The notes beneath the pieces are model-generated. The model saw nothing but the letters and a program-made list of their open reading frames with translations. It did not search any database and was not told the DNA's origin. This document shows, piece after piece, positions 37,469 through 45,177 of a DNA stretch of 64,000 nt (position 1 is the first letter of the stretch; every line of letters starts with the position of its first letter). Origin of the DNA: Alteromonas aquimaris (GTDB taxonomy: Bacteria; Pseudomonadota; Gammaproteobacteria; Enterobacterales; Alteromonadaceae); the NCBI RefSeq assembly GCF_026183695.1, contig NZ_JAPFRD010000009.1:124001-188000 (forward strand). Direction: 5' to 3'. A program made the translations under genes and the position numbers.

Positions 37469-38473
37469 TTAGTCGCAATACTCACTTCGCCACCTTCTTA
37501 CCCCAACTTGAGTAGAAGGTAAGGCTGCACAAATAACATTTTTTATAGATTGTGCGCTAGGTAAACTATTTACTCTATTTACATTAAGATTATCCAACTC
37601 ATTCATAACATTTAACCATAATTGATAATCAGCTAAATCTGACGTTTGCACTTCTGGGATTTTATTAAATAGATCATCTGGATTCTCAAATATATTTGCT
37701 AAAGATTTCGGTAGATCAGAACATTGCAGTAACGATGAAATATATTCATCCTTTAAAAATCCTACTCTATTATCACTCTCACTTTGAATTGCTTCACGAA
37801 GAATGCCGTCAAACGAATCTTCTACACATTGTAGGTTTTCTCTTCTATCTACAACGTTTCTCGCATATTGAAGTAAATTACTTATTCGTCTTTGAAAAGC
37901 ATCGTTAGCGTCTGCTGATAGTTCCCTGAGCTCATTTAATAGCTCTACGCTTAATGTAATAGGTATTTCTAAACAAGTGCTATGTCCTCTACTCATATTT
38001 GCCCCACCTGTAATACTTCCTTCCGTAGGAAGAGGTGGACCAAAAATAACTCCAACTGGCATAGATAAAGGTGCAGGCAAGATGATAGGAAACGCTGGGA
38101 CTGTGGGCATCTCTGCTCCAATTTGAAGACCAATAGTTGGACCTATATCCCACCCAGCTCCGGCACTTAGTTCTGTTTTTAGCGCCAGACCATAAGCCAT
38201 TTCAGCGCCAATTTCGTTACCTTGATCAATACAATAGCTAACGGTAGTTACCACAGGTACATCATCACATTCTTCATTATTAATAAATTGTTCAAGAGTA
38301 CACGAACCGCTATCTGACGCTAATAACTGATCTAGCTTTTCATTAATTAACTCTTGTTGTCGGATAATCTCTTCCATTTGACTTGGAATACCATTTTGGT
38401 CATTATTTTTAGCTAAAACAAAGGTCGGAACTAGCAGTATTGCGATAATGATTAATACTATCTGAATGTTCAC
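37469..38473 (-). CDS. Orphan secreted protein of unknown function
   Basis: A 334-residue protein with a clear signal peptide (NIQIVLIIIAILLVPTFVLA). A short coiled coil follows (QMEEIIRQQELINEKLDQLL), then a Gly/Pro-rich hydrophobic middle (about 100-160) and a helical C-terminal half. Eight or so cysteines in the mature part suggest disulfides. ATG is preceded by GAGGAG. It is AT-rich compared with its neighbours and lies next to an IS remnant, so it was probably acquired. I recognise no family. Confidence 0.6.
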   Translation of the reverse strand: MNIQIVLIIIAILLVPTFVLAKNNDQNGIPSQMEEIIRQQELINEKLDQLLASDSGSCTLEQFINNEECDDVPVVTTVSYCIDQGNEIGAEMAYGLALKTELSAGAGWDIGPTIGLQIGAEMPTVPAFPIILPAPLSMPVGVIFGPPLPTEGSITGGANMSRGHSTCLEIPITLSVELLNELRELSADANDAFQRRISNLLQYARNVVDRRENLQCVEDSFDGILREAIQSESDNRVGFLKDEYISSLLQCSDLPKSLANIFENPDDLFNKIPEVQTSDLADYQLWLNVMNELDNLNVNRVNSLPSAQSIKNVICAALPSTQVGVRRWRSEYCD

Positions 38474-38599
38474 TTTACTAACTCCTCGTAGTATTTATTT
38501 TGAGCAGATAAGTCTAGTTAGAAAAATATATTTGCGCCAATTGTAAAAATGCCACTTCCTGAAATATCAATCAGTCTTAACTAGAGTTTTTGAACTGTT

Positions 38600-39640
38600 C
38601 ATTTTTCGTTAAATATTTTAACGGGGTCAGAATACTTAAAGTATTGTGAGGACCTTCCTTGTTATATTCGGCCACCCAATTTTCGGCTAGATTTCGAAAT
38701 TAGTTTAAGGGTTAAAATGAGTACATATCGAGAATTTTAGTCCGGTATTTTCGGTTAAATCGCTCCAGTTAATTATCCTGTGTGGATTTACCTGGTCTAA
38801 TAAACTGACGTTTAATGCGATGGCCCTCAGACCAAATTATAAAAGCAAGTGAGATGAATACGGGCTCACTATCCACGCGTGATTTTAAGGATAACCTCGC
38901 CATGCGACCTCCCGCTCCTGCACCCGACTGAGGCGCAATACGGAAAAATTTTATTCGATCGATATTGCCAAAACTTCATGATGAAAAGGGTCCTCATGAT
39001 TGAAGGTCCGGAACCGTCCTCCTTATTGGAAACTGTCACTGATAAAGTCCAATAATGGCTCGTCTCATTTAGAACCACTAACAGTTTAGGGTTGCGTGTA
39101 TTCAAACGCTTCATCCTGCGTCAAGGCGTGTTGAACTTAAACCCGCAGTAAATACGATGAATACGTTTATGATTCCAGCCATGCCCTCTTAAATGCGCCT
39201 CTTATCTGGCTGATATCAATATACTGAATCGCTGGGACCAACTAACCGATAAGCCATACGCAGATTTACACCATACTGCTGCCGGAGATAGTCCACCCAT
39301 TCGCGCCTTATCGTCGGCTTTACAGTTCTTTATCAACGATCTCTTTAAGTATTCGATGTACCAAACCTAAACCAGTAAAAGTGGACTTCAGCTAGTAATG
39401 CGCGTTTGCCAGTTTTTTCAGTCGCCTAATATCTCGTTCAATAGATTGGTATTCGAAATACGTAACACCCGTACATCGCTTTTCCAATTGTAATATATGG
39501 TATTTGAAGGGTTGTATACTCGACATAACTCGTTTATCAATTTATCACCCCCCACTTTCTTCACGATTTAAATGATTTCGCTTTCCTTGGATCGAGACTT
39601 TTTTCTTTCAGAGTTTTTCTTCATAGCTCAGTGTAAGCGT
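38600..39640 (-). mobile_element. Decayed IS3-family insertion sequence
   Basis: On the minus strand, broken frames read like IS3 OrfA (KSRSKESEI near 39600, INELCRVYNPSNTIYYNWKS near 39500) and OrfB (YLRQQYGVNLRMAYRLVG near 39260, GHGWNHKRIHRIYCG near 39160, FIRPGKSTQDN near 38800, AENWVAEYNKEGPHNTLSIL near 38650). Many stops and frameshifts; not functional. The terminal inverted repeats cannot be defined by eye, so the ends are approximate. Confidence 0.75.
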
Positions 39641-39710
39641 AAGAACTCTAAATCGACTTCAAAGGACACAACATCCGTAAATTTGAGGGGGGATAAACTG
39701 CAGAAACAAA

Positions 39711-39738
39711 AAAAGCCCTGATTTACATCAGGGCTTTA
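39711..39738 (-). terminator. Terminator after the initiator tRNA gene
   Basis: AAAGCCCTGAT and ATCAGGGCTTT form an 11-bp stem around TTAC, followed on the minus strand by TTTTTGTTTC. It separates the tRNA transcript from the inserted DNA. Confidence 0.85.
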
Positions 39739-39742
39739 AATG

Positions 39743-39819
<77 letters not shown>

Positions 39820-39876
39820 TCTGAACTGGTTTTGAAGGCTTGCCGTTGTTTGACTGTTGCCGTTCAAGTGGTGCGT

Positions 39877-39904
39877 ATTATACATAGGGAATTAAGCTTG
39901 GCAA
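39877..39904 (-). promoter_or_regulatory. Promoter of the initiator tRNA gene
   Basis: On the minus strand, TTGCCA (39899-39904) and a perfect TATAAT (39877-39882) are 16 bp apart, with a GC-rich stretch (ACGCACC) at the start, as common for stable-RNA promoters. Confidence 0.75.
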
Positions 39905-39990
39905 GCGGTCTTTTGAATAAATTTCAAATTTACTTACTGTTTGCCTACTTAACACCCAACATGCTCAAGAATCCCGCAAAATTACGTGAA

Positions 39991-40293
39991 TTAGCGAAAT
40001 TTTTCCATCTTTTCAGCCATGGTAAAATCTAAATCACTTAATCCGCCGACATCATGAGTCGTCAATGTCACCTCTACTTTATTATAGACGTTAAACCACT
40101 CAGGGTGATGATTTAATTTTTCAGCCCAAATGGCGATTTGTGACATCCAGCCAAATGCACGTATAAAGCTTTTAAACTTAAACGATTTAGTAATTTTATC
40201 GCCCTCTAACTGCCATTGTTCATCAGTGTCTAGTGTCTCATTCAACTTTTGCAGGGCTTCATCAACCTGTGTTGTAGTTAGTTTCTCTGCCAT
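39991..40293 (-). CDS. phhB: Pterin-4a-carbinolamine dehydratase
   Basis: A 100-residue enzyme that regenerates the pterin cofactor after aromatic hydroxylation by dehydrating 4a-hydroxytetrahydrobiopterin. The active-site signature is [20 protein letters not shown], with [17 protein letters not shown] at the C-terminus. The partner phenylalanine hydroxylase (phhA) is not in the window. Single gene. Confidence 0.95.
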   Translation of the reverse strand: MAEKLTTTQVDEALQKLNETLDTDEQWQLEGDKITKSFKFKSFIRAFGWMSQIAIWAEKLNHHPEWFNVYNKVEVTLTTHDVGGLSDLDFTMAEKMEKFR

Positions 40294-40423
40294 CTTGTAT
40301 CTCCAACATTATTATTTGCATTGTTTATATAGTTACCCACCGCTCCCTCGTCTGGCAAACTTAATAGAGGAAAAATCGAGATAAAATGCGTGGTATTAGC
40401 TTTACAGATAAATAAGTAAGAAC

Positions 40424-40682
40424 ATGCAGTTTGGTTTAATTGTAAAAATCGACGCTAGCCAGTTCAAAACAGTACGTCGGGTGGATAGTTTTAAATTAGC
40501 CAATTGTACAGGCGAGGTTTCGTTAACCGCTGTTTATTACAGTCGCACTACTGTTTCACTGCGCAATCTGCCCCTACAAAGTTCGTCTAAAGGGTAGCAA
40601 AAATGTTCAAGGTATGATTCTTAAAGGGACACAGCGTAAGAAAAAGTGGGGTGCACAGGTTTATTTAACTGGCTACTCGTAA
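40424..40682 (+). pseudogene. Possible small frameshifted gene of unknown function
   Basis: ATG 40424 opens a 57-codon frame to TAG 40595. A one-base shift at the GGG before the stop continues coding-like sequence (SKNVQGMILKGTQRKKKWGA...) to TAA 40680-40682, about 85 residues in total. No family recognised and no strong ribosome-binding site. Could be chance. Confidence 0.3.
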
Positions 40683-40904
40683 GTAAATTGAAAAGAAGTA
40701 GAAAAATCGCACAATCCAGCCTGAGGGTTAAATTCTTTCGCACATTGTCAAAAGGGATTATTGAAAAATAGGTGTCATTTTCTATACCTGGGTATCGAAG
40801 CGGTTATTTTTTAATCGTGTAAAGTTATCTTTAATAAACTCGAAATAATTATTAAGGCGGAAGCGAAATATTAGCATCCACATTTGAAGTTCGAGGAATT
40901 AACC

Positions 40905-41300
40905 ATGTTGAAAGTAGTTAAATCATCACTAGTTATAGCTGTTGCATCGTTAAGTTTTATGGGTGTGGCAAATGCCAGTATTGAAGATGACCTGGCAAAT
41001 ATATGCACTATCGTTCAGGCAGACGATAAAGGTGAACTCCGCAAAAAAATGCGTAGTGTACAATCTGACTACCGTCTGAAACTTAACGATTACTATTCAG
41101 GAATTACGTGTGGCGGTAACAGCCTGATCCGCACAGCTATTCTATCAAATGCCATAGAAGTCGGCACATTGATGGTTAAGAAAATGCCAAAATCAGATCT
41201 GGCAGCTCCAGAAAAAGATGGTAAGACGCTGCAAGCCTGGATTAACGAGAAAGGTTTACAAGATAACCCTATACATGCAGCTTTAGTGGACCGCATGTAA
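40905..41300 (+). CDS. DUF3718 family exported protein, copy 1
   Basis: A 131-residue protein: signal peptide (LKVVKSSLVIAVASLSFMGVANA) and one DUF3718 domain. Shared family core: LANICTIVQADDKGELRKKM, DYYSGITCGGNSLIRTA and EPEKDGKTLQAW-like (here APEKDGKTLQAW). Two conserved cysteines (in ANICTIV and GITCGG) probably form a disulfide in the periplasm. The upstream start at 40884 is rejected because ATG 40905 begins the signal peptide. Own terminator follows. Function unknown. Confidence 0.85.
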   Translation: MLKVVKSSLVIAVASLSFMGVANASIEDDLANICTIVQADDKGELRKKMRSVQSDYRLKLNDYYSGITCGGNSLIRTAILSNAIEVGTLMVKKMPKSDLAAPEKDGKTLQAWINEKGLQDNPIHAALVDRM

Positions 41301-41340
41301 TCACCCAAGTACATACACTTCGATTGTCCCCGATTCCATT

Positions 41341-41370
41341 GCCCCACTTATCTGTAAGTGGGGCTTTTTT
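41341..41370 (+). terminator. Terminator of DUF3718 copy 1
   Basis: GCCCCACTTA and TAAGTGGGGC form a perfect 10-bp stem with loop TCTG, followed by TTTTTT. Confidence 0.9.
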
Positions 41371-42028
41371 ATACTCTTGTTTCCAGGTTTTGCAGCGCAC
41401 TGGCTAATAGTGCTGCTACTTAAGGTTACGCTGTTAAATTAAACCGCGAACAGGCATGGCTATTTATTTAATTGCAATATCAGACGCGATTTCATTTTTG
41501 GGACATTACAAATTTCCCGCATTAACGACTCCCGAGTGAGCACGATTCACGGGATGGTCATTTACAACACGCCTTCAATAACGCTTTCTTGCTATTTTCT
41601 TCTCTACGCTATGTTTCTTACTATCGACAATCATTCAATCTGCTAAGTGTTCAACCGGGGAGATAATAAAAGTCCACTTTTTCCCGCTTATAAGATAACA
41701 GCTTAACCTAGCGCAAATGTATAAAAATCTATCACCGTTAATCGAAAGTAAGCGCTTATTTTAAATAGGAATTTCTTCCGCAATAATGATGTGCAATATT
41801 TTCGCCTATTAAATCAACCATCACAACATCTACATCAAGAGCAATTTATCTATTATTTATCAACAACATACCTCACCAGCAAGCGTCATTGCAGAAATAG
41901 GTCTCCGGGAATATACGTATAACTTCACATACCATGTTATTGAGTACTATGTTTTTTAATGGGTTCATTTGACGTTTAATACGTCCCGAACAAAACAAAC
42001 ACCGAACCCAATTTTAAGGAACTTAACC
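41371..42028. other. Intergenic region between DUF3718 copies 1 and 2
   Basis: About 660 AT-rich bp without a supported gene. Its length and the preceding terminator imply that copy 2 has its own promoter and a possibly long leader; I cannot define either. Confidence 0.35.
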
Positions 42029-42424
42029 ATGTTGAAAATTGTTAAAACTTCCCTAGCTATGGCCGTGGCGTCTCTTGCTTTTGCAAACGTTGCTCAGGCT
42101 TCCATCGAAGATGATTTAGCTAATATCTGTACCATTGTACAAGCAGACGACAAAGGTGAACTGCGTAAAAAGATGCGTCGCGTTCAATCTGACTACAACC
42201 TGAAATTACACGATTATTACACAGGTATCAGCTGTGGTGGTAATAGTCTAATTCGTACAGCGTTAACCAGTAACGCGGTTGAGGTGGGTACGTTGCTAGT
42301 GAAAAAAATGCCTAAATCAAATCTTCAAGAGCCTGAAAAAGACGGAAAAACTCTGCAAGCTTGGATCTCTGAAAATGGTTTGTCAGGCAACCCTATCGCT
42401 GTTGAGCTTGAAGGTCGTATCTAA
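42029..42424 (+). CDS. DUF3718 family exported protein, copy 2
   Basis: 131 residues, the same length as copy 1 and nearly identical in the core (ASIEDDLANICTIVQADDKG, GISCGGNSLIRTAL, EPEKDGKTLQAWISENGL). Signal peptide LKIVKTSLAMAVASLAFANVAQA. The longer frame from 41969 is rejected because it precedes the ribosome-binding site AAGGAAC. Followed by its own strong terminator. Function unknown. Confidence 0.85.
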   Translation: MLKIVKTSLAMAVASLAFANVAQASIEDDLANICTIVQADDKGELRKKMRRVQSDYNLKLHDYYTGISCGGNSLIRTALTSNAVEVGTLLVKKMPKSNLQEPEKDGKTLQAWISENGLSGNPIAVELEGRI

Positions 42425-42485
42425 ACAGATTACATGATCACCATGTGAAAAATTTCAACATGGTCGCGGACTTATCTCCGCCCCC

Positions 42486-42515
42486 AGTGGCTCCCTATGG
42501 GAGCCACTTTCTTTT
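42486..42515 (+). terminator. Terminator of DUF3718 copy 2
   Basis: AGTGGCTCCC-TAT-GGGAGCCACT is a perfect 10-bp stem followed by TTCTTTT. Confidence 0.88.
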
Positions 42516-42637
42516 GTATTACCCGCACGTATTGAGTTTCATACTCAAGTATTGTTCTTCTAGTGGCTCAGCTTTCAATATTCGTTTCTAATGCGCTCGA
42601 TTTCGCCACACCTAAGTGGCCACTTTTAGGAATAATC

Positions 42638-43039
42638 ATGTTGAAAATTGTTAACTCTTCTTTAATCACTTCAGTGTTGGCTTTTGGACTGTCGTCTCAG
42701 GTTAATGCTGCCACAAACGTCAATGAAGCATTAGCCAATATCTGCACCATTGTCCAGGCAGATGATAAAGGTGAATTACGTAAAAAAATGAAATCAGTAG
42801 AAGATGATTTCAGACTAAAGCTACAGGATTATTATTCTGGTATTTCGTGTGACGGCAATAGCCTTATCCGCACCGCAATGCTAAATAACGCTGAAGAAGC
42901 CGGTACCTTGCTAATCAAGAAAATGCCAAAATCTACGCTAAACGAACCAGAAAAAGATGGTAAGACGTTGCAAGCCTGGGTTAGTGAAAAAGGGCTGGGT
43001 AGCAATCCTTTGGCCACAGTTTTAGCTGCCCGCATTTAA
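42638..43039 (+). CDS. DUF3718 family exported protein, copy 3 (divergent)
   Basis: 133 residues. Signal peptide LKIVNSSLITSVLAFGLSSQVNA. The core is conserved (LANICTIVQADDKGELRKKM, GISCDGNSLIRTAM with D for the second G, EPEKDGKTLQAWVSEKGLG), while the segment after the signal (ATNVNEA) differs. Start at ATG 42638 after TTAGGAA; the longer frame from 42563 is rejected. Own terminator downstream. Confidence 0.85.
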   Translation: MLKIVNSSLITSVLAFGLSSQVNAATNVNEALANICTIVQADDKGELRKKMKSVEDDFRLKLQDYYSGISCDGNSLIRTAMLNNAEEAGTLLIKKMPKSTLNEPEKDGKTLQAWVSEKGLGSNPLATVLAARI

Positions 43040-43060
43040 ATAAATTTTTCATACTTAAGA

Positions 43061-43097
43061 AAAAGAGCTGGCTTTGATAAGCCGGCTCTTTTTTTAT
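43061..43097 (+). terminator. Terminator of DUF3718 copy 3
   Basis: AGAGCTGGCTT and AAGCCGGCTCT form an 11-bp stem with one G:T position and loop TGAT, followed by TTTTTTT. Confidence 0.88.
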
Positions 43098-43586
43098 CCT
43101 GAGGGGCATTAGCCTTATCGCCCAAAAGGTAAAAAAATGTATTTATTGAACATTCACTTGCGCAAAAAGAGGACGCATAGCAACGTTTGGGGCGTCGATG
43201 ATCCAAGACGCTCCCGCGGTATGAACGTGGCACCGTTAAAAAGTACTGGATTAAATTTTGAATCGTTTCAGCCACTGGCAACTACACACCAATGATGCAA
43301 TGCCCTTCTGTCGACTTCCAGCGCACAAAGTGACCTCACTAAAAGCATTAAGAAGAGATATGGAAATTGACTAGATCCTAGGGGAGCTCTACATGTGGTA
43401 AACGCCCTACATGCAACCCTTTGACGTGTCTTATTTATTGGAAAATAAAGTGAACATTAAAGTGATGGGTATACTATTTAATACGCGGGTATTGCGCCCC
43501 AGCTATCTTTATTTAGCGTTTTATCCTTTAATGACTTTGCACACTAAAGAATTCGGAACACAACGTCCGAAAAGGAGCAAACTGAG
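43098..43586. other. Intergenic region before the small exported protein
   Basis: About 490 bp without a supported reading frame or RNA. Presumed promoter region of the next gene. Confidence 0.35.
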
Positions 43587-43868
43587 ATGACACCTTTTTC
43601 TAAAAGCGTTTTGATGGCATCGTTATTAGGTGCAAGCATTTCATCTTTTGCACTCGAAATGACCGACACCAAACAATCCCTAACACCCTCTGATTTTAGC
43701 GTGAAAAAAATTCGTCAGTCTTCATTAACACAGCTTACGACTTTTATAGAAAGTAACAATACAGTTTTAAAATCTACTGTCCGCGACAGTGACTCAATTT
43801 TACAATCTATTCAGCAAAATTCTTTAGGTCTCAAAAAGTTACCAGAAAATCTTATCGCCGTAAGGTGA
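43587..43868 (+). CDS. Small exported protein of unknown function
   Basis: 93 residues with a signal peptide (PFSKSVLMASLLGASISSFA). The mature part is Ser/Thr-rich with a helical stretch. No cysteine. ATG has AAAGGAG upstream and a strong terminator follows about 90 bp later, so it is probably expressed. It follows the DUF3718 cluster but does not contain the DUF3718 core. No family recognised. Confidence 0.6.
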   Translation: MTPFSKSVLMASLLGASISSFALEMTDTKQSLTPSDFSVKKIRQSSLTQLTTFIESNNTVLKSTVRDSDSILQSIQQNSLGLKKLPENLIAVR

Positions 43869-43960
43869 TAGTGTTTAGGCGCAAGCCGATAAACGTTCAA
43901 TCAGTTTTAATGTTGTAATAGTAACGATTCAACATGGCATGCAGAGCGATCTGCAACTTC

Positions 43961-43995
43961 AAACGGCTTCTTCTGAGAAGCCGTTTTCTTTTTGT
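43961..43995. terminator. Bidirectional terminator
   Basis: AAACGGCTTCT-TCTG-AGAAGCCGTTT is a perfect 11-bp stem, followed by TCTTTTTG on the plus strand. It lies between the small exported protein gene and the convergent oxidoreductase gene. Confidence 0.85.
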
Positions 43996-43998
43996 GAT

Positions 43999-44979
43999 TT
44001 ACTGTTCAACCTTGAGTATTATCTTACCTTTCACCCGACGGTTTACCAATTCATTAAGTGCAGTAGCTGCCTCACTAAGTGGGTAACTTTGTTCGATATG
44101 CACGGTCACATCACCCGCCATAGCCCAGTCAAACAATTCATGCATATTTTGGCGGAACACATCAGGCTCTTTCTGTATAAATTGCCCCCAGAATACACCC
44201 ACTAGTGAAAACCCTTTTATAAGGGCAAGATTTGCTGCCAGTTTAGGTATTTCTCCGCTGGCGAAACCAACTGTTAAAAGCCGTCCGCCCCAGGCCATAG
44301 CGCGAGCACATGCATGAAACGCATCCCCACCGACACAATCGTAAACCACGTTAATCCCTTTTCCGCGGGTAATATCTTTTAAGGTTTCTTTAAGATCCTG
44401 CTCAAGATAATTTATCGTTACCTCTGCACCATATTTTTTGGCAAGGGCTAGTTTTTCATCCGTGGAGCATACTGCAATCACATTTGCCCCCAAACGCTTA
44501 CCTATCTGCACCGCGGCAAGTCCGGTCCCCCCAGCAGCGCCGGTCACCAGAAGTGTTTCGCCTGGGGTAAGTTGTGCTCTTTGTTTTAACGCATGATGCG
44601 CGGTGGCGTGAGCAGTGATCAATCCTGCTGCGGCGAACTCCGTTACCCCCTCAGGGATTGGCATCACCTGCGTTGCCGGAAGGGCTACTTTTTCAGCGAA
44701 GCCCCCTAATTGAGAAATACCAATGACGCGATCACCACATTGCAACGAGGTAACATTCTTCCCACATTGAATTACCCTTCCTGCAACCTCGTTGCCTGGA
44801 ATAAATGGGAACTCAGGCTGCATCTGATATAGCCCCTGCACTAACAGTGCGTCAGGAAAATTAACTCCTGCAGCCGTGACTCCTATTAACACCTCGTCGT
44901 CCCCGGGAACAGGGTCATCGACTTCGACAAACGTTAGCTGTTCCACGGGTCCAAATTCATTACATATAATGGCCTTCAT
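43999..44979 (-). CDS. NADPH:quinone oxidoreductase-like protein (MDR superfamily)
   Basis: A 326-residue zinc-independent medium-chain dehydrogenase. The features are the GroES-like N-terminal domain (PGNEVAGRVIQCG, about 71-83) and a Rossmann fold with AAGGTGLAAVQIGKRLGA (about 146-163); the structural zinc cysteines of classical alcohol dehydrogenases are absent. Likely reduces quinones or enones with NADPH. Single gene with its own intergenic region, convergent with the small exported protein gene. Confidence 0.9.
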   Translation of the reverse strand: MKAIICNEFGPVEQLTFVEVDDPVPGDDEVLIGVTAAGVNFPDALLVQGLYQMQPEFPFIPGNEVAGRVIQCGKNVTSLQCGDRVIGISQLGGFAEKVALPATQVMPIPEGVTEFAAAGLITAHATAHHALKQRAQLTPGETLLVTGAAGGTGLAAVQIGKRLGANVIAVCSTDEKLALAKKYGAEVTINYLEQDLKETLKDITRGKGINVVYDCVGGDAFHACARAMAWGGRLLTVGFASGEIPKLAANLALIKGFSLVGVFWGQFIQKEPDVFRQNMHELFDWAMAGDVTVHIEQSYPLSEAATALNELVNRRVKGKIILKVEQ

Positions 44980-45177
44980 TTTTTTCCTTGTTTGATATTA
45001 GTCAGAATAAGCAACAAACGTTTACTGCGCAGACATAGGATTAGGTTAGCAATACGCTCCCTTACTTTAGACCACTTTTAGCGTAATAAGCTAGGAATAT
45101 AAGCAAAAGTAAGTTATAACCGATGGCGAATAAAATAATGTTTTCACTGATGATTCGCATAAAAAGAAGCTTTATAC

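Noticed and set aside
38869-39114. 81-codon minus-strand ORF
   Set aside because: It is a surviving fragment of the decayed IS3 OrfB, not a separate gene.
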